From the NCBI GenBank assembly GCA_963783945.1, contig CAWAPS010000006.1, forward strand, positions 62,001-126,000: a stretch of 64,000 nt of DNA, written 5' to 3'. Positions 8,258 to 17,031 of this stretch are shown here, in pieces. This stretch comes from CAWAPS01 sp963783945. GTDB lineage: Bacteria > Actinomycetota > Acidimicrobiia > Acidimicrobiales > Palsa-688. A program made the position numbers and the translations under genes. The notes beneath the pieces are model-generated. The model was not told where the DNA came from. It saw only the letters and a list, made by a program, of their open reading frames with translations, and did not search any database. Each line of letters begins with the position of its first letter. Position 1 is the first letter of the stretch.

Positions 8258-9250
8258 GTGCCCGAGGTCGAAACGGTGTTGGGCCCGGTGGACACGGGGG
8301 ATCTCGGCCGCACCTATATGCACGAGCACGTCTTCGTCATGACCCCTGACGTCCAGCAGAACTACCCGGGCGACTGGGGCCGCGAGGAGGATCGCGTCGA
8401 CGACGCCGTGGTCAAGCTGAAAGCCCTGGCCGGCCAAGGCGTGAGGACCATCGCCGACCCGACGGTCGTCGGCCTCGGAAGGTACATCCCCCGGATCCAG
8501 CGGGTCGCCGAGCGGGTACCCGAGCTGAACATCATCGTCGCAACCGGTTGCTACACGTACGACCAGGTGCCGTTCTTCTTCCTCTACCGGCGGCCGGTAC
8601 GCGATCGGGCAACGGGGGTCAAGAGCCCCGATCCCATGGTCGAGATGTTCACCACCGACATAACCGAAGGGATCGCCGGCACCGGGATCAAGGCCGCCTT
8701 TCTCAAATGCGCCATTGATCGCCCGGGAATGACCCGGGGGGTGGCCCGGATCATGCGGGCGGTGGCCCGGGCCCACCGCCAGACGGGCGCGCCCATCACG
8801 GTCCATACCCATCCCGAGACCCACGCCGGCCTGGCCGTGAAGCAGCTGCTGTGCGACGAGGAGGGAGTCGACCCGGCCCGGGTCGTGCTCGGCCACAGCG
8901 GAGACAGCACCGACGTCGAGCACTTGAGCCAGCTGGCGAGTTACGGGTTCATCCTCGGCATGGACCGTTTCGGCCTCAACCTGGAGACCACGTTCGAGGC
9001 CCGGGCCGAGACCGTCGTCGAGCTGTGCCGGCGGGGCTTCGCCAACCAGATGGTGCTGGCCCACGACGCCTCGTGCTATCTGGACTGGATGGATGCGAAC
9101 GCGGTCGCGGCGATGCCCGGGTGGCACTACCTCCACATCCACGACCAGGTGCTCCCGTACCTGCGCGACCGCGGCGTTACCGACGATCAGATCGACTCGA
9201 TGCTGGTTCGCGCCCCCCGCCGTTACTTCGATAACACCACGCCGTACTAG
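8258..9250 (+). CDS. Phosphotriesterase-like lactonase, QsdA-like
   Basis: A 330-residue metal-dependent hydrolase of the amidohydrolase superfamily. It has the first metal pair H22-x-H24 in GRTYMHEHVF, the bridging lysine K150 in AAFLKCAID, histidines in VHTHPETHAG and LGHSGDSTD, and the metal aspartate in LAHDAS. The segments DVQQNYPGDWG, GLGRYIPRIQ and MDRFGL closely follow, from memory, the Rhodococcus N-acyl-homoserine lactone lactonase QsdA. It opens N-acyl lactones by hydrolysis. It starts at GTG 8258 and runs 18 nt ahead of an acyl-CoA dehydrogenase, so a role in using lactone-derived acyl groups as carbon is as plausible as quorum quenching. Confidence 0.85.
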   Translation: MPEVETVLGPVDTGDLGRTYMHEHVFVMTPDVQQNYPGDWGREEDRVDDAVVKLKALAGQGVRTIADPTVVGLGRYIPRIQRVAERVPELNIIVATGCYTYDQVPFFFLYRRPVRDRATGVKSPDPMVEMFTTDITEGIAGTGIKAAFLKCAIDRPGMTRGVARIMRAVARAHRQTGAPITVHTHPETHAGLAVKQLLCDEEGVDPARVVLGHSGDSTDVEHLSQLASYGFILGMDRFGLNLETTFEARAETVVELCRRGFANQMVLAHDASCYLDWMDANAVAAMPGWHYLHIHDQVLPYLRDRGVTDDQIDSMLVRAPRRYFDNTTPY

Positions 9251-9268
9251 CCCGGGAGGACGGACATT

Positions 9269-10537
9269 ATGCCAGCGCGACCCATAAATACCGACGACTT
9301 CGGCGGCGAGCTGTTCAACCTCGGCATGTCGGAAAAGGCCCGCCCGCTGTTCGACCAGGTCCGGTCTTTCATCTCAGGCGAGATCGAGCCCATGTCCGAA
9401 AGGTATCTGGCTCTCGGCGAGGGCCGGGCCGAAAGGTTCAGCTTCGCGCCGGGGCAGCTGGAACTGCTGAACGAAATCAAAGCCAAAGCCAAAGCCGCCG
9501 GGCTCTGGAACTTCTTCCTGCCCGACGCCGGGACCGGAGAGGGTCTGGCCAACCTGGACTACGCGTACATCGCGTTCGAGCTGGGCAAAGTGCCCCTCGC
9601 ATCGGAATGCCTGAATTGCTCGGCGCCTGACACCGGCAACATGGAGGTGCTCGAACGAGTCGGCACCCCCGAACAGAAGAAGCGATGGCTCGAACCGCTG
9701 CTCGCCGGCGAGATCCGGTCGGCTTACGCCATGACCGAGCCCGGTATGGCGTCATCCGACGCCCGCAACATCTCGTGCTCCGCAGTGCTCGACGGCGAGG
9801 AGTGGGTGATCAACGGCGAAAAGTTCTACATCTCGGGCGCCGGCGACCCCCGCTGCAAGATCATGATCGTGATGGTCAAGTCCAACCCCGACGCCGCGGC
9901 GCACCTGCAGCAATCGCAGATCCTGGTCCCGGTCGAGACGCCGGGCGTCGAGATCCTCGAGCCCATGCTGGTGTTCGGCCACGACGACGCGCCGCACGGT
10001 CACATGCACATTCGATTCGACAACGTGCGGGTGCCCCGGGAGAACGTGCTTCTCGGCGAAGGCCGCGGGTTCGAGATCTCCCAGTTGCGCCTCGGCCCGG
10101 GCCGGATCCACCACTGCATGCGCGCCATCGGCGCCGCCGAGAAGGCCCTTCAGCTCATGATCGAGCGCGGGCTCAGCCGGGAGGCCTTCGGGCGGCCCAT
10201 CATCTCGCTCGGCAAGAACACCGAGTGGGTTTCGAGAGCACGCATCGAGATCGAGGCCATGCGCCTCATGGTGCTCAAAGCAGCACGAGCCATGGACCTC
10301 ATGGGCAACGCCGACGCCCGGGTATGGGTGAGCGCGGTGAAGGCCATGGTCCCCGAGCGGGTTTGTCAGATCATCGACCAGGCCATCCAGATACACGGAG
10401 CCGCCGGTATTTCGCAGTGGACGCCACTTGCTGACATGTACACCACCCAGCGAACCATTCGCCTGGCCGACGGACCGGACGAGGTCCATCACATGGTCGT
10501 CGGCCGAGCCGAGATCGCCCGCTACCAGTCCAACTGA
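9269..10537 (+). CDS. Acyl-CoA dehydrogenase, ACAD10/11-like
   Basis: A 422-residue flavoprotein. The sequence MTEPGMASSDARNI replaces the ordinary TEPxxGSD and is typical of the ACAD10/11-type branch; WVINGEKFYISGA, LRLGPGRIHHCMRAIG and QIHGAAGISQWTPLADMY complete the family pattern, ending in RLADGPDEVHHMVVGRAE. The start ATG 9269 has a good ribosome binding site (GGGAGGA) and lies 18 nt after the lactonase stop, so the pair is probably an operon. Members of this branch act on long or modified acyl chains, some on hydroxy-acyl-CoA; the real substrate is unknown. Confidence 0.93.
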   Translation: MPARPINTDDFGGELFNLGMSEKARPLFDQVRSFISGEIEPMSERYLALGEGRAERFSFAPGQLELLNEIKAKAKAAGLWNFFLPDAGTGEGLANLDYAYIAFELGKVPLASECLNCSAPDTGNMEVLERVGTPEQKKRWLEPLLAGEIRSAYAMTEPGMASSDARNISCSAVLDGEEWVINGEKFYISGAGDPRCKIMIVMVKSNPDAAAHLQQSQILVPVETPGVEILEPMLVFGHDDAPHGHMHIRFDNVRVPRENVLLGEGRGFEISQLRLGPGRIHHCMRAIGAAEKALQLMIERGLSREAFGRPIISLGKNTEWVSRARIEIEAMRLMVLKAARAMDLMGNADARVWVSAVKAMVPERVCQIIDQAIQIHGAAGISQWTPLADMYTTQRTIRLADGPDEVHHMVVGRAEIARYQSN

Positions 10538-10557
10538 CGGCGCGGCGGCCGAGCCCG

Positions 10558-11400
10558 TCAACCGCCGGTCAGGGAGAAGTGCTGGTAGTCCGGGGAACTC
10601 GTCCACCGGCCTCCCCACAGCCAGCCGACGGCGGCGAACGCTTCGACCAGGGCGCCGTCCGGCACCGCCATTCCCGGGCGGATGTCGCTGCGGTCGATAT
10701 AGCCGGCTCCAGAAGGCGGGATGATGGTCGATCCGTCGACGTAGGGGTTCTGGACGTCGTTGACGTCGATGGCCTCGCCGTACGCGTGTACCGACCACTG
10801 GGGCGGGCCTGGTGCCACGGCATAACGGCAGTTGAACCCCGAGGTGTCGTCGGCCGCCGCGGCCGCGTTGTCGCTACCTCCGTAAGCGTCCAACGGGATC
10901 ATCCGCTCGACCGGGAACCGCTGCTCGTACAGGGTGCGAAAAACGGTTGTGACATCCCCGGTGACCGCAGCGTTAACCACCATCTCGCCAGTGTGGGCCT
11001 GCCCGTCGAAGCCCCAATACGTCATGTGCAGCTCACGGAGAGCGCTCGGGCCCACTGGGCACCCGGGCCGCCAGGTGCGGGAAACATCGGACGGGGTCAC
11101 CGGGCTGATCGTGGCGGCGAAAGGCGGCTCCGACGTTGCCGGAGCCCGAGCGGAGGCGGAGCCGGAAATGGAAATCGAAGTGGCGGTGGACGACGCCGGA
11201 GCCCGACGGCCCGGACCCCGGGCGGCCGTGCCGGCAGGAACGATGCTTGGCCGGACGGTCGGGACCGGGATAGTCGGGACCCGGACAGTCGTACCCGGGC
11301 GTTCGGGTTCAGCCATGGCCGGGACCGGCGTCAAGCCTTTGGCTCCGCTGGTTCCGGCCCCGCTGCAGGCCTGGGCGGCGACCGCCAACATAAGGATCAC
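10558..11400 (-). CDS. Secreted M15-type D-Ala-D-Ala carboxypeptidase-like protein
   Basis: The C-terminal part matches the M15 (VanY-like) zinc peptidase fold: WSVHAYGEAIDVND gives H205 and D212, and SSPDYQHF gives H274 as third ligand. It should cut D-Ala-D-Ala in peptidoglycan. The N-terminal 95 residues are a Ser/Ala/Pro-rich linker after a short hydrophobic stretch (VILMLAVAAQAC) that looks like a lipoprotein or secretion signal. The start is uncertain: GTG 11400 has an AAGGCGGGG just upstream, while TTG 11460 would add a basic RRYK n-region but lies 5 nt from the divergent start of the next gene. The longer open frame upstream overlaps the L,D-transpeptidase and is rejected. Paired divergently with another wall enzyme. 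Confidence 0.78.
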   Translation of the reverse strand: MILMLAVAAQACSGAGTSGAKGLTPVPAMAEPERPGTTVRVPTIPVPTVRPSIVPAGTAARGPGRRAPASSTATSISISGSASARAPATSEPPFAATISPVTPSDVSRTWRPGCPVGPSALRELHMTYWGFDGQAHTGEMVVNAAVTGDVTTVFRTLYEQRFPVERMIPLDAYGGSDNAAAAADDTSGFNCRYAVAPGPPQWSVHAYGEAIDVNDVQNPYVDGSTIIPPSGAGYIDRSDIRPGMAVPDGALVEAFAAVGWLWGGRWTSSPDYQHFSLTGG

Positions 11401-11464
11401 CCCCGCCTTGTAGCGTCGGAGGTGGCGGGGCGAGGGAGCGAGGTGCGAAGCGCGGTCCAACGCG

Positions 11465-12442
11465 ATGGTTTCCGAGGTTACGACAGGACGGTGTCGCCGA
11501 CCCGCCGTCTCCGTGCTCACCGCCCTGTTGGCCATAGTCCTCGCCGGATGCTCGAGCGGCGGCCGGAGGGCGTCCGCAGACGAACCCGCCGGGCTTACCC
11601 CCGGCGCCGCCGCGGTCGGGCAGCGGGCCCCGGTCCCCGCTCCGACCACCACACCCTCAACCGTCGCTCCGACCACCGCGGCGCCGTCGCCGCCCACAAC
11701 GGCGGCACCCCCGTCGACGACGACTTCGTCCGTTGCCGCCACCACCCTCCCGGCTGCGGCCGGCCCTTCGACTGAGGCCCCGGGGCCGGCGGGAAGGACC
11801 GCAGCCTCCTCCGCCTGCCCCGACAACCTGGCCGGTGATCTGGCCGTGGTCGGCGCCTCGAACCAGCTGATGACCGTCGAGGCGCCCTCGTACGCCTCAG
11901 AGGACGTCACCGTGAGCCTGTGGCAGCGGGACGGGCCGTGTTGGGCCTTGGCCGGCGGGCCATGGAGTGGCCTCATCGGGGCCCGAGGGTTCTCCGATCA
12001 TCACGTCGAGGGGGACAACACCACCCCGACGGGGATCTACTCCTTCGAACCGGTCATATACGGCAATGCCCCCGACCCCGGAGTGAGACTTCCCTACCAC
12101 CAGCTGGTGTGCGGCGACTGGTGGGACGAGGATCCGACCTCACCGGAGTACAACACCTTTCAGCATGTGCCCTGCGGCACCACCCCGTCCTTCGGCAGCG
12201 CCAGCGAAGCGCTCTGGACCGAGACCGTGGCCTACCCGAGCTTCGCCGTCGTGAACTACAACACCAATCCCGTCGTGCCTTACGCCGGCTCAGGGATCTT
12301 CGTCCACGCCAACATCGGGGCGCCCACCGAGGGCTGCGTCAGCCTTCCGATCGGAGAATTGGAACAGTTCCTCCAGTGGCTGAACCCGGCCGACTCACCT
12401 CAGATCGTGCTGGGTCCAGCCGCCGAGATCGACCGCTTCTGA
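11465..12442 (+). CDS. L,D-transpeptidase (YkuD) lipoprotein
   Basis: A 325-residue exported peptidoglycan cross-linking enzyme. The N-terminus is a lipoprotein signal with lipobox LAGC (C29). Residues 45-120 are a Thr/Pro/Ala-rich wall-spanning linker. The YkuD domain follows, with TTPTGIYSF, GIFVHANIG and the catalytic EGCVSLP motif (C291), close to the HxxxxGC signature. It is divergent from the M15 peptidase gene, which fits coordinated wall remodelling. The start ATG 11465 gives a proper signal peptide. Confidence 0.88.
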   Translation: MVSEVTTGRCRRPAVSVLTALLAIVLAGCSSGGRRASADEPAGLTPGAAAVGQRAPVPAPTTTPSTVAPTTAAPSPPTTAAPPSTTTSSVAATTLPAAAGPSTEAPGPAGRTAASSACPDNLAGDLAVVGASNQLMTVEAPSYASEDVTVSLWQRDGPCWALAGGPWSGLIGARGFSDHHVEGDNTTPTGIYSFEPVIYGNAPDPGVRLPYHQLVCGDWWDEDPTSPEYNTFQHVPCGTTPSFGSASEALWTETVAYPSFAVVNYNTNPVVPYAGSGIFVHANIGAPTEGCVSLPIGELEQFLQWLNPADSPQIVLGPAAEIDRF

Positions 12443-12552
12443 GCCGGCCGCGACCCGCCGGCGGGGTGGCGAGGGGCGGGGTGGCAGCGGGCGGGTCAAC
12501 GGCGCACGCCGGCTCTCGGCCGGCCGAGGCGGCGTCGGCGGAAGGGCTCGCC

Positions 12553-12558
12553 TAGCAT
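12553..12558 (+). promoter_or_regulatory. -10 box of ridA-like gene, short leader
   Basis: TAGCAT lies 9 nt before the ATG at 12568, with no Shine-Dalgarno sequence between, so transcription probably begins at or next to the start codon. The same CTAGCATCG string recurs ahead of 13545 (TAGCAT at 13495-13500) and 36797 (36701-36706). Confidence 0.5.
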
Positions 12559-12567
12559 CGTGGAGCC

Positions 12568-12975
12568 ATGCCCAGCTCGCCAAACCTTGACCTGATCCGC
12601 TGTCCTGAGCTGTCGGATCGGGCTCCTTACGCTTACGCGTCAGTCGCCACCGGCGTGAGCCGGCTCATCTTCTCGGCCGGCGCCTGCCCCATAGACCGGG
12701 ACGGCACCACCGTGTCGGTACGCGGTATCAGAGGCCAGGCGGAGAAGGTCATGGACAACCTGGAGATCGCATTGGCCGCGGCGGGGGCCGGACTTTCCGA
12801 CGTGGTCAAGACAACCGTGTACGTAGCGAGCACGCATCGCGATGACCTGGCCACGGCCTGGGAAGTGGTGCGCCGGCGCTTCGGCGATCACGACCCGCCG
12901 AGCACTCTGGTCGGGGTCAGTGTCCTCGGCTATCGCGATCAGCTAGTGGAGATCGAAGCCATCGCCGCCCAGTGA
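12568..12975 (+). CDS. RidA family (YjgF/YER057c/UK114) deaminase
   Basis: A 135-residue RidA-type protein, standard length. RidA hydrolyses reactive enamine/imine intermediates made by PLP enzymes. Visible signatures are LIFSAGACPID, the helix QAEKVMDNLEIALAAAGAGLSDVVKTTVYV (conserved Asn and the TVYV strand), and the ending VSVLGYRDQLVEIEAIA in place of the usual final IE.EAIA. The arginine of the active-site loop is not in its usual place, so it may belong to a Rid subgroup without classical imine deaminase activity. Confidence 0.88.
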   Translation: MPSSPNLDLIRCPELSDRAPYAYASVATGVSRLIFSAGACPIDRDGTTVSVRGIRGQAEKVMDNLEIALAAAGAGLSDVVKTTVYVASTHRDDLATAWEVVRRRFGDHDPPSTLVGVSVLGYRDQLVEIEAIAAQ

Positions 12976-13544
12976 ACCAAACCCGGACTTTGCCCATACT
13001 TTGCGCAGTTAACCTGCAAGCAGCGGCAAAAACGCCGAAAGTTTGACGACAACCGACGATGTGGCGGCAGGACCCGCCTGTGGCGCCCTCAGGCTCGTGC
13101 CTTGGTGGGGCCACGACAGATACCAGAACGCCTCCCGGGCTCGGATGAGCTGGACCGGCTGGCAACCCCCGTCGTGGACGGCTGCGGGCTCGCCGACTCG
13201 CCCTCCAGCTTCTTGACCGCGATCAGGAAAACGACCCCGTCCGCCCCGAGCCGGCCCCCGCCGGGGGTTTCGGCGATTCCCACCCCGTGGGCCGGCCACC
13301 CTCCGCAGCTCTCGATCGGTTTCCAGCTAATCATGTCCGTCGATAGTCGCCCTGGGAGTCGGTGTCGACCTGTTACCCGAGATGAACCCATGTCCCCTCC
13401 CCGGGATCGACGGGGAAATGCCAAACGCGGCTCTAGCCACCTGTCATCCGCTAACGCCGCGTTACCGCCCACCATTCGGGTTTGGCGCGGGCCCTAGCAT
13501 CGGCGCCGGAGCCTGACATGAACAGTGGGCGGAAAGGTACAGGG
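12976..13544. other. Intergenic stretch without a convincing gene
   Basis: This 569-bp region opens with an AT-richer 90 bp and ends with a TAGCAT box at 13495-13500. Overlapping open frames exist on both strands; the minus-strand frame 13089-13343 (starting MISWKPIESCGGW) has fairly biased third positions but no recognisable domain and ends in low-complexity Ser/Arg, so I leave it uncalled. Confidence 0.4.
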
Positions 13545-14321
13545 ATGACGGTTACGGACGGCGATCACCCGCCGCTCATCGGTCTGACCACCTATGTCGA
13601 GCCGGCGCGGCACGGCGCCTCGGAGGAGGTCTCGGCCCTCCTGCCGATCAGCTATGTGACGTCGGTCATACGGGCCGGAGGCTGCCCACTCCTGCTCCCG
13701 CCATCGTCGGCTGAGCCGGGTATACCACTTTCGGCAGTCAACGGACTTGTCGTCACCGGAGGCCCCGACGTGGATCCGAAGCTGTACGGCGCCGACCCGC
13801 ATCCCGAGACCGGCGTCCCCCGGACCGAGCGCGACGCGTGGGAAATGGCCCTGTGCCGAGCCGCGCTCGACGACGACCTGCCGATCCTCGCCATCTGCCG
13901 CGGCCTTCAGGTGCTCAATGTCGCCATGGGCGGCACCCTCCATCAACACCTCCCCGAAGTGGTCGGGAACTCCTTTCACCGGGAGGTTGTCGGCCAGCTG
14001 ACCAGCAACGAGATCACTCTCCTCGAAGGCAGCGCCGTCGCCTCGATCGTCGGGACCAGAACCGAAGGCCTGTGTCACCACCACCAGGCTGTCGACCGGC
14101 TGGGCCGGCGCATCCGGGCGGTGGGGTTCGCCGCCGACGGCACGGTCGAGGCGGTCGAGGTGGCAGGCCAGGAGTTCGCCCTGGGTGTGCAGTGGCACCC
14201 GGAGGACAACCCCGACGACGACCGGCTGTTCGAGGCTTTGGTCGAGGCGGCGGCCGCCCATCGACGGACGGGGAAAGCGGAAGTCCAGGGCCGACCCGGC
14301 CCGTCCGCGAGTCCCGCTTAG
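13545..14321 (+). CDS. Gamma-glutamyl-gamma-aminobutyrate hydrolase family (PuuD-like, peptidase C26)
   Basis: A class I glutamine amidotransferase-like hydrolase of 258 residues. The nucleophile is C118 in AICRGLQVLNVAMGG, and the His-Glu pair is in FALGVQWHPE; GLVVTGGPDVDPKLYG is the family oxyanion/glycine loop. PuuD-type enzymes release GABA from gamma-glutamyl-GABA in putrescine breakdown, but the family is broad. ATG 13545 is chosen for its GGAAAGG ribosome binding site; an upstream in-frame start at 13482 would add a non-conserved tail. It converges on the M16 genes with a 4-nt overlap of stops. Confidence 0.9.
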   Translation: MTVTDGDHPPLIGLTTYVEPARHGASEEVSALLPISYVTSVIRAGGCPLLLPPSSAEPGIPLSAVNGLVVTGGPDVDPKLYGADPHPETGVPRTERDAWEMALCRAALDDDLPILAICRGLQVLNVAMGGTLHQHLPEVVGNSFHREVVGQLTSNEITLLEGSAVASIVGTRTEGLCHHHQAVDRLGRRIRAVGFAADGTVEAVEVAGQEFALGVQWHPEDNPDDDRLFEALVEAAAAHRRTGKAEVQGRPGPSASPA

Positions 14322-15652
14322 CCCGGCGCCGTCGCTTCGACGATCGGCTGTTCGACGGCTGCCAAGGGGCCGGCCACGGCCGCGGCGTCCCCGACCACCA
14401 CGGTGACCATCCGCGTCGGAGCGAGGTACTTCTTCGCTGCCGCGTCCACCTCGTCCTTGGTGGTTCTGATTATGGCTGCCGGGTAGCTCTGCAGATAGCC
14501 GGGGCCGATCCCGGCGATGGCCAGGGCCGACATGGTGCTGGCTAGGCCGGACTGCGTCGCGGTGACGAAGGAGAACGTCCCGACCGCATATCGGCGGGCC
14601 GAGTCGAGCTCCTCTTCTGTCACCCCGTCCAGGGCCACTCGCGCCATTTCGTAGCGGGTCTCCACGAGCGACTGGGCCGTGACGGCAGTGGCCACATCCG
14701 CTTGCAGGGCCAGCCACGAGCCGGCCCGATCGTGACTGATCGCGCTTCGCGGCGAGTAGGTGTAACCGTGGCGCTCACGCAGGTTGGCGACCAGCCGGGA
14801 GGCGAACGTGCCTCCGAACACCAGGTTGGCGAGCGACGCCGCCGGATTGTCGGGATCCTGCCGGCCCGGCGCGGTCGCCGCCATGCGGAGATTGCTCTGC
14901 ACGCTTCCCGGCCGGTCGATCAAGACCACCGCTCCGGCCTCGGGCGGGAGCACGGCAGGCAAGGGCGGGCTGGACCGTCCCCGCTTATCGAGCCATGGTC
15001 CGAGCCTCTGCTCGGCCTCGGCGCAGGCCCGGGACGGGGTGACGTCCCCCACCACGACCAGGTGGGCCGATACCGGATCGAGCAGTACGGGATGGAGCCG
15101 GCGCACCGCGGCCGGGCCCACCTTGGCCAACTCGCCTGGCCGGGGCAGCGGAGTGGCGTAGGGGTGGCCGGTGAACATCCTGGCCCTCAACGCCTCAGAC
15201 GCGATCACCTCCGGGCTGCTCAGGGCGATCTCCGTCTCGTCGGCCAACCGGGCCCGGTCGGACGACACTTCGCGGTTGGGATAGGACGCGCCGGTCAGCA
15301 CCTCTGACACCAGTTCGAGAAGCGACCCGAGCCGGGGGGCCAGCACCGAGGCGACGAGCTCGAACCGGTCCCGACGAAAGCTCACATCGAGGCTGGCGCC
15401 GAGGTTCTCGATCGCGGCGGCCAACCCGAGACGGTCGTGGCGGTCCGTACCGGCGAGCATCGATGCCGCCACCAGAGCCGGGCCGGCCGGCCGGGAGACA
15501 TGGGGGGCGGCGACGGGGAATGCCATTCTCAGCTCCACGAGCGGCACGCTGCGTCGCCGCACCGCGACGGTATGCAGACCGCCGGTCAGCTCCGTTTCCA
15601 CAAACGACGGTGACTTGGGCGCCCGAAGGGGGCCGATCGCCGGCCGGGTCAT
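14318..15652 (-). CDS. M16 zinc peptidase family, non-catalytic partner
   Basis: A 444-residue member of the pitrilysin/processing peptidase family. The zinc motif HxxEH of active subunits is absent at the expected place (the segment reads GPALVAASMLAGTD), while C-terminal M16 features such as FGGTFASRLVANLRERHGYTYS, with its conserved R-x-x-x-G-x-x-Y, are intact. This is the usual pattern of the inactive partner in two-gene M16 systems. Its ATG overlaps the stop of the active subunit gene (ATGA), so they are co-translated and probably form a heterodimer that degrades peptides or processes precursors. Confidence 0.9.
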   Translation of the reverse strand: MTRPAIGPLRAPKSPSFVETELTGGLHTVAVRRRSVPLVELRMAFPVAAPHVSRPAGPALVAASMLAGTDRHDRLGLAAAIENLGASLDVSFRRDRFELVASVLAPRLGSLLELVSEVLTGASYPNREVSSDRARLADETEIALSSPEVIASEALRARMFTGHPYATPLPRPGELAKVGPAAVRRLHPVLLDPVSAHLVVVGDVTPSRACAEAEQRLGPWLDKRGRSSPPLPAVLPPEAGAVVLIDRPGSVQSNLRMAATAPGRQDPDNPAASLANLVFGGTFASRLVANLRERHGYTYSPRSAISHDRAGSWLALQADVATAVTAQSLVETRYEMARVALDGVTEEELDSARRYAVGTFSFVTATQSGLASTMSALAIAGIGPGYLQSYPAAIIRTTKDEVDAAAKKYLAPTRMVTVVVGDAAAVAGPLAAVEQPIVEATAPG

Positions 15653-16953
15653 CGCGCCGCCGCCGGGCGCAGCTCGACGAGCGACCGGTGCTGGCGGACC
15701 ATCGCGCCGGCTGCGGCTGCCACCGCCCCGCCCGATACCTGAGCAATCCGTTCCGGAAGTTCGTAGGCCAGTTCGGCCCGGCCGTGTATGACCTCGATCG
15801 AGCTGAGATCTAGGGCCCGGTTCAGCACCGAGTCCAGCTCCCGCCAGTGGGAGGCGCCATAGCCAGAGGCCACCCGCTGCAACTCCTCCCGCCCTGGTCC
15901 GTCGCCGGCCAGCCTCGCTACTTCCTCGTCTACCGATCGCAGCAGCTCATCGGTCGTGGCCCGCCCGGGATGAAAGACGACCACTTGGCTGAGCACGGGG
16001 TCCCGCATCATGAAGGTGTCACTCCCGAACGTCCCCACCAGGCACGCCACGTCGGTGACCTGATGGTCGCGGTACATCAGCCGGCTCCTCAGCCGGCTGC
16101 TGTCACCCTGCCCGAGAACCTCGGCCAGCACCACCCACGCCAGGTAGTCATCGAGGCGGGCGATGGGGTCAGGCACCCGGTAGCCGGCCGCGAAGGCCGG
16201 CTGGACGGCGAGAGGGTCGTCCTTGACCCTTCGGCGCTCCGATGCCGGCTCGGGCTCCGGCCACGGTCCTCGATCGGGGACGTCGCCGCCCGCGATCGCG
16301 CCGAAGTGCCGCTCGGCCAGCGAGATCACCTCGTCAGGCGAGCAGTCCCCCGCCACGGCAACGACGGCGTTGGCCGGGCTGTAGTAGCTCCGGTAGAAAT
16401 CGCGGGCCTCGTCAAGGGTCGCTTCCTCCAGGTGCTCGAAATCCCCGTAGCCGTTGTGAGCGTTGGGATAACGGGTGAACGCCACTTCCGGTAAGGGAAT
16501 CCAGGGGAACCCCCCGTACGGCCGGTTGTAGACGTTGACTTTGATCTCCTCCTCGACCACCGCCACCTGGTTGCGCAGGTTCTCCTCAGATACGGCGAGG
16601 GAGCCCATGCGATCGGCTTCCAACCAAAGGGCCAGCTCGAGGGCGCCGGCCGGCACGGCCTCGTAGTACGCGGTCAGGTCCGGCAAGGTGTGGCCGTTCA
16701 TCACCCCGCCAGCCGTTTCTACGAGCTGGGCGTGCTCCATCTTCTTCACCCGGCCAGAGCCTTGGAACATTAGATGCTCGAACAGGTGGGCAAACCCGCT
16801 CCGGCCCTCGGGTTCGGATCTGAACCCAACGTCGTAGACCACCGCCACTCCGACGAGGGGACTGGACCGGTCAGGAGCCACGACGAGGCGCAGGCCATTG
16901 CTCAGCACGTGGCGCTCAATGGTGGGAACCGGGGATTTCCTGGAGGGTGGCAC
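15649..16953 (-). CDS. M16 zinc peptidase, catalytic subunit
   Basis: A 434-residue zinc protease. HLFEHLMFQGSGR provides HxxEH, and a downstream acidic run (VAVVEEEIKVNVYNR) supplies the third metal ligand at the usual distance. The order active subunit then inactive subunit, with an ATGA overlap, is the common bacterial M16 layout. No signal peptide is present. A small Mop-domain gene starts 79 bp away on the other strand, so the intergenic space holds a divergent promoter. Confidence 0.93.
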   Translation of the reverse strand: MPPSRKSPVPTIERHVLSNGLRLVVAPDRSSPLVGVAVVYDVGFRSEPEGRSGFAHLFEHLMFQGSGRVKKMEHAQLVETAGGVMNGHTLPDLTAYYEAVPAGALELALWLEADRMGSLAVSEENLRNQVAVVEEEIKVNVYNRPYGGFPWIPLPEVAFTRYPNAHNGYGDFEHLEEATLDEARDFYRSYYSPANAVVAVAGDCSPDEVISLAERHFGAIAGGDVPDRGPWPEPEPASERRRVKDDPLAVQPAFAAGYRVPDPIARLDDYLAWVVLAEVLGQGDSSRLRSRLMYRDHQVTDVACLVGTFGSDTFMMRDPVLSQVVVFHPGRATTDELLRSVDEEVARLAGDGPGREELQRVASGYGASHWRELDSVLNRALDLSSIEVIHGRAELAYELPERIAQVSGGAVAAAAGAMVRQHRSLVELRPAAAR

Positions 16954-17019
16954 GGCAAGAAGCTACCTGGCCGGAGTCCTGCCCGGGGAGGGGAAGGAAA
17001 TGGGCTTTCCCAATCCTCA

Positions 17020-17025
17020 TAGAGT
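17020..17025 (+). promoter_or_regulatory. -10 box for leaderless Mop gene
   Basis: TAGAGT ends 6 nt before the ATG at 17032, which puts the transcription start at the start codon; no Shine-Dalgarno sequence is present. Confidence 0.45.
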
Positions 17026-17031
17026 GGCCCA

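Noticed and set aside
11401..11976. Extension of the M15 peptidase frame to a 472-residue ORF
   Set aside because: It overlaps the L,D-transpeptidase gene, which has a lipobox and catalytic motif, and the added residues are low complexity.
13089..13475. 128-residue minus-strand ORF in the 12976-13544 gap
   Set aside because: Partly coding-like third positions but no domain, Ser/Arg-rich ends and an equally long plus-strand frame in the same place.
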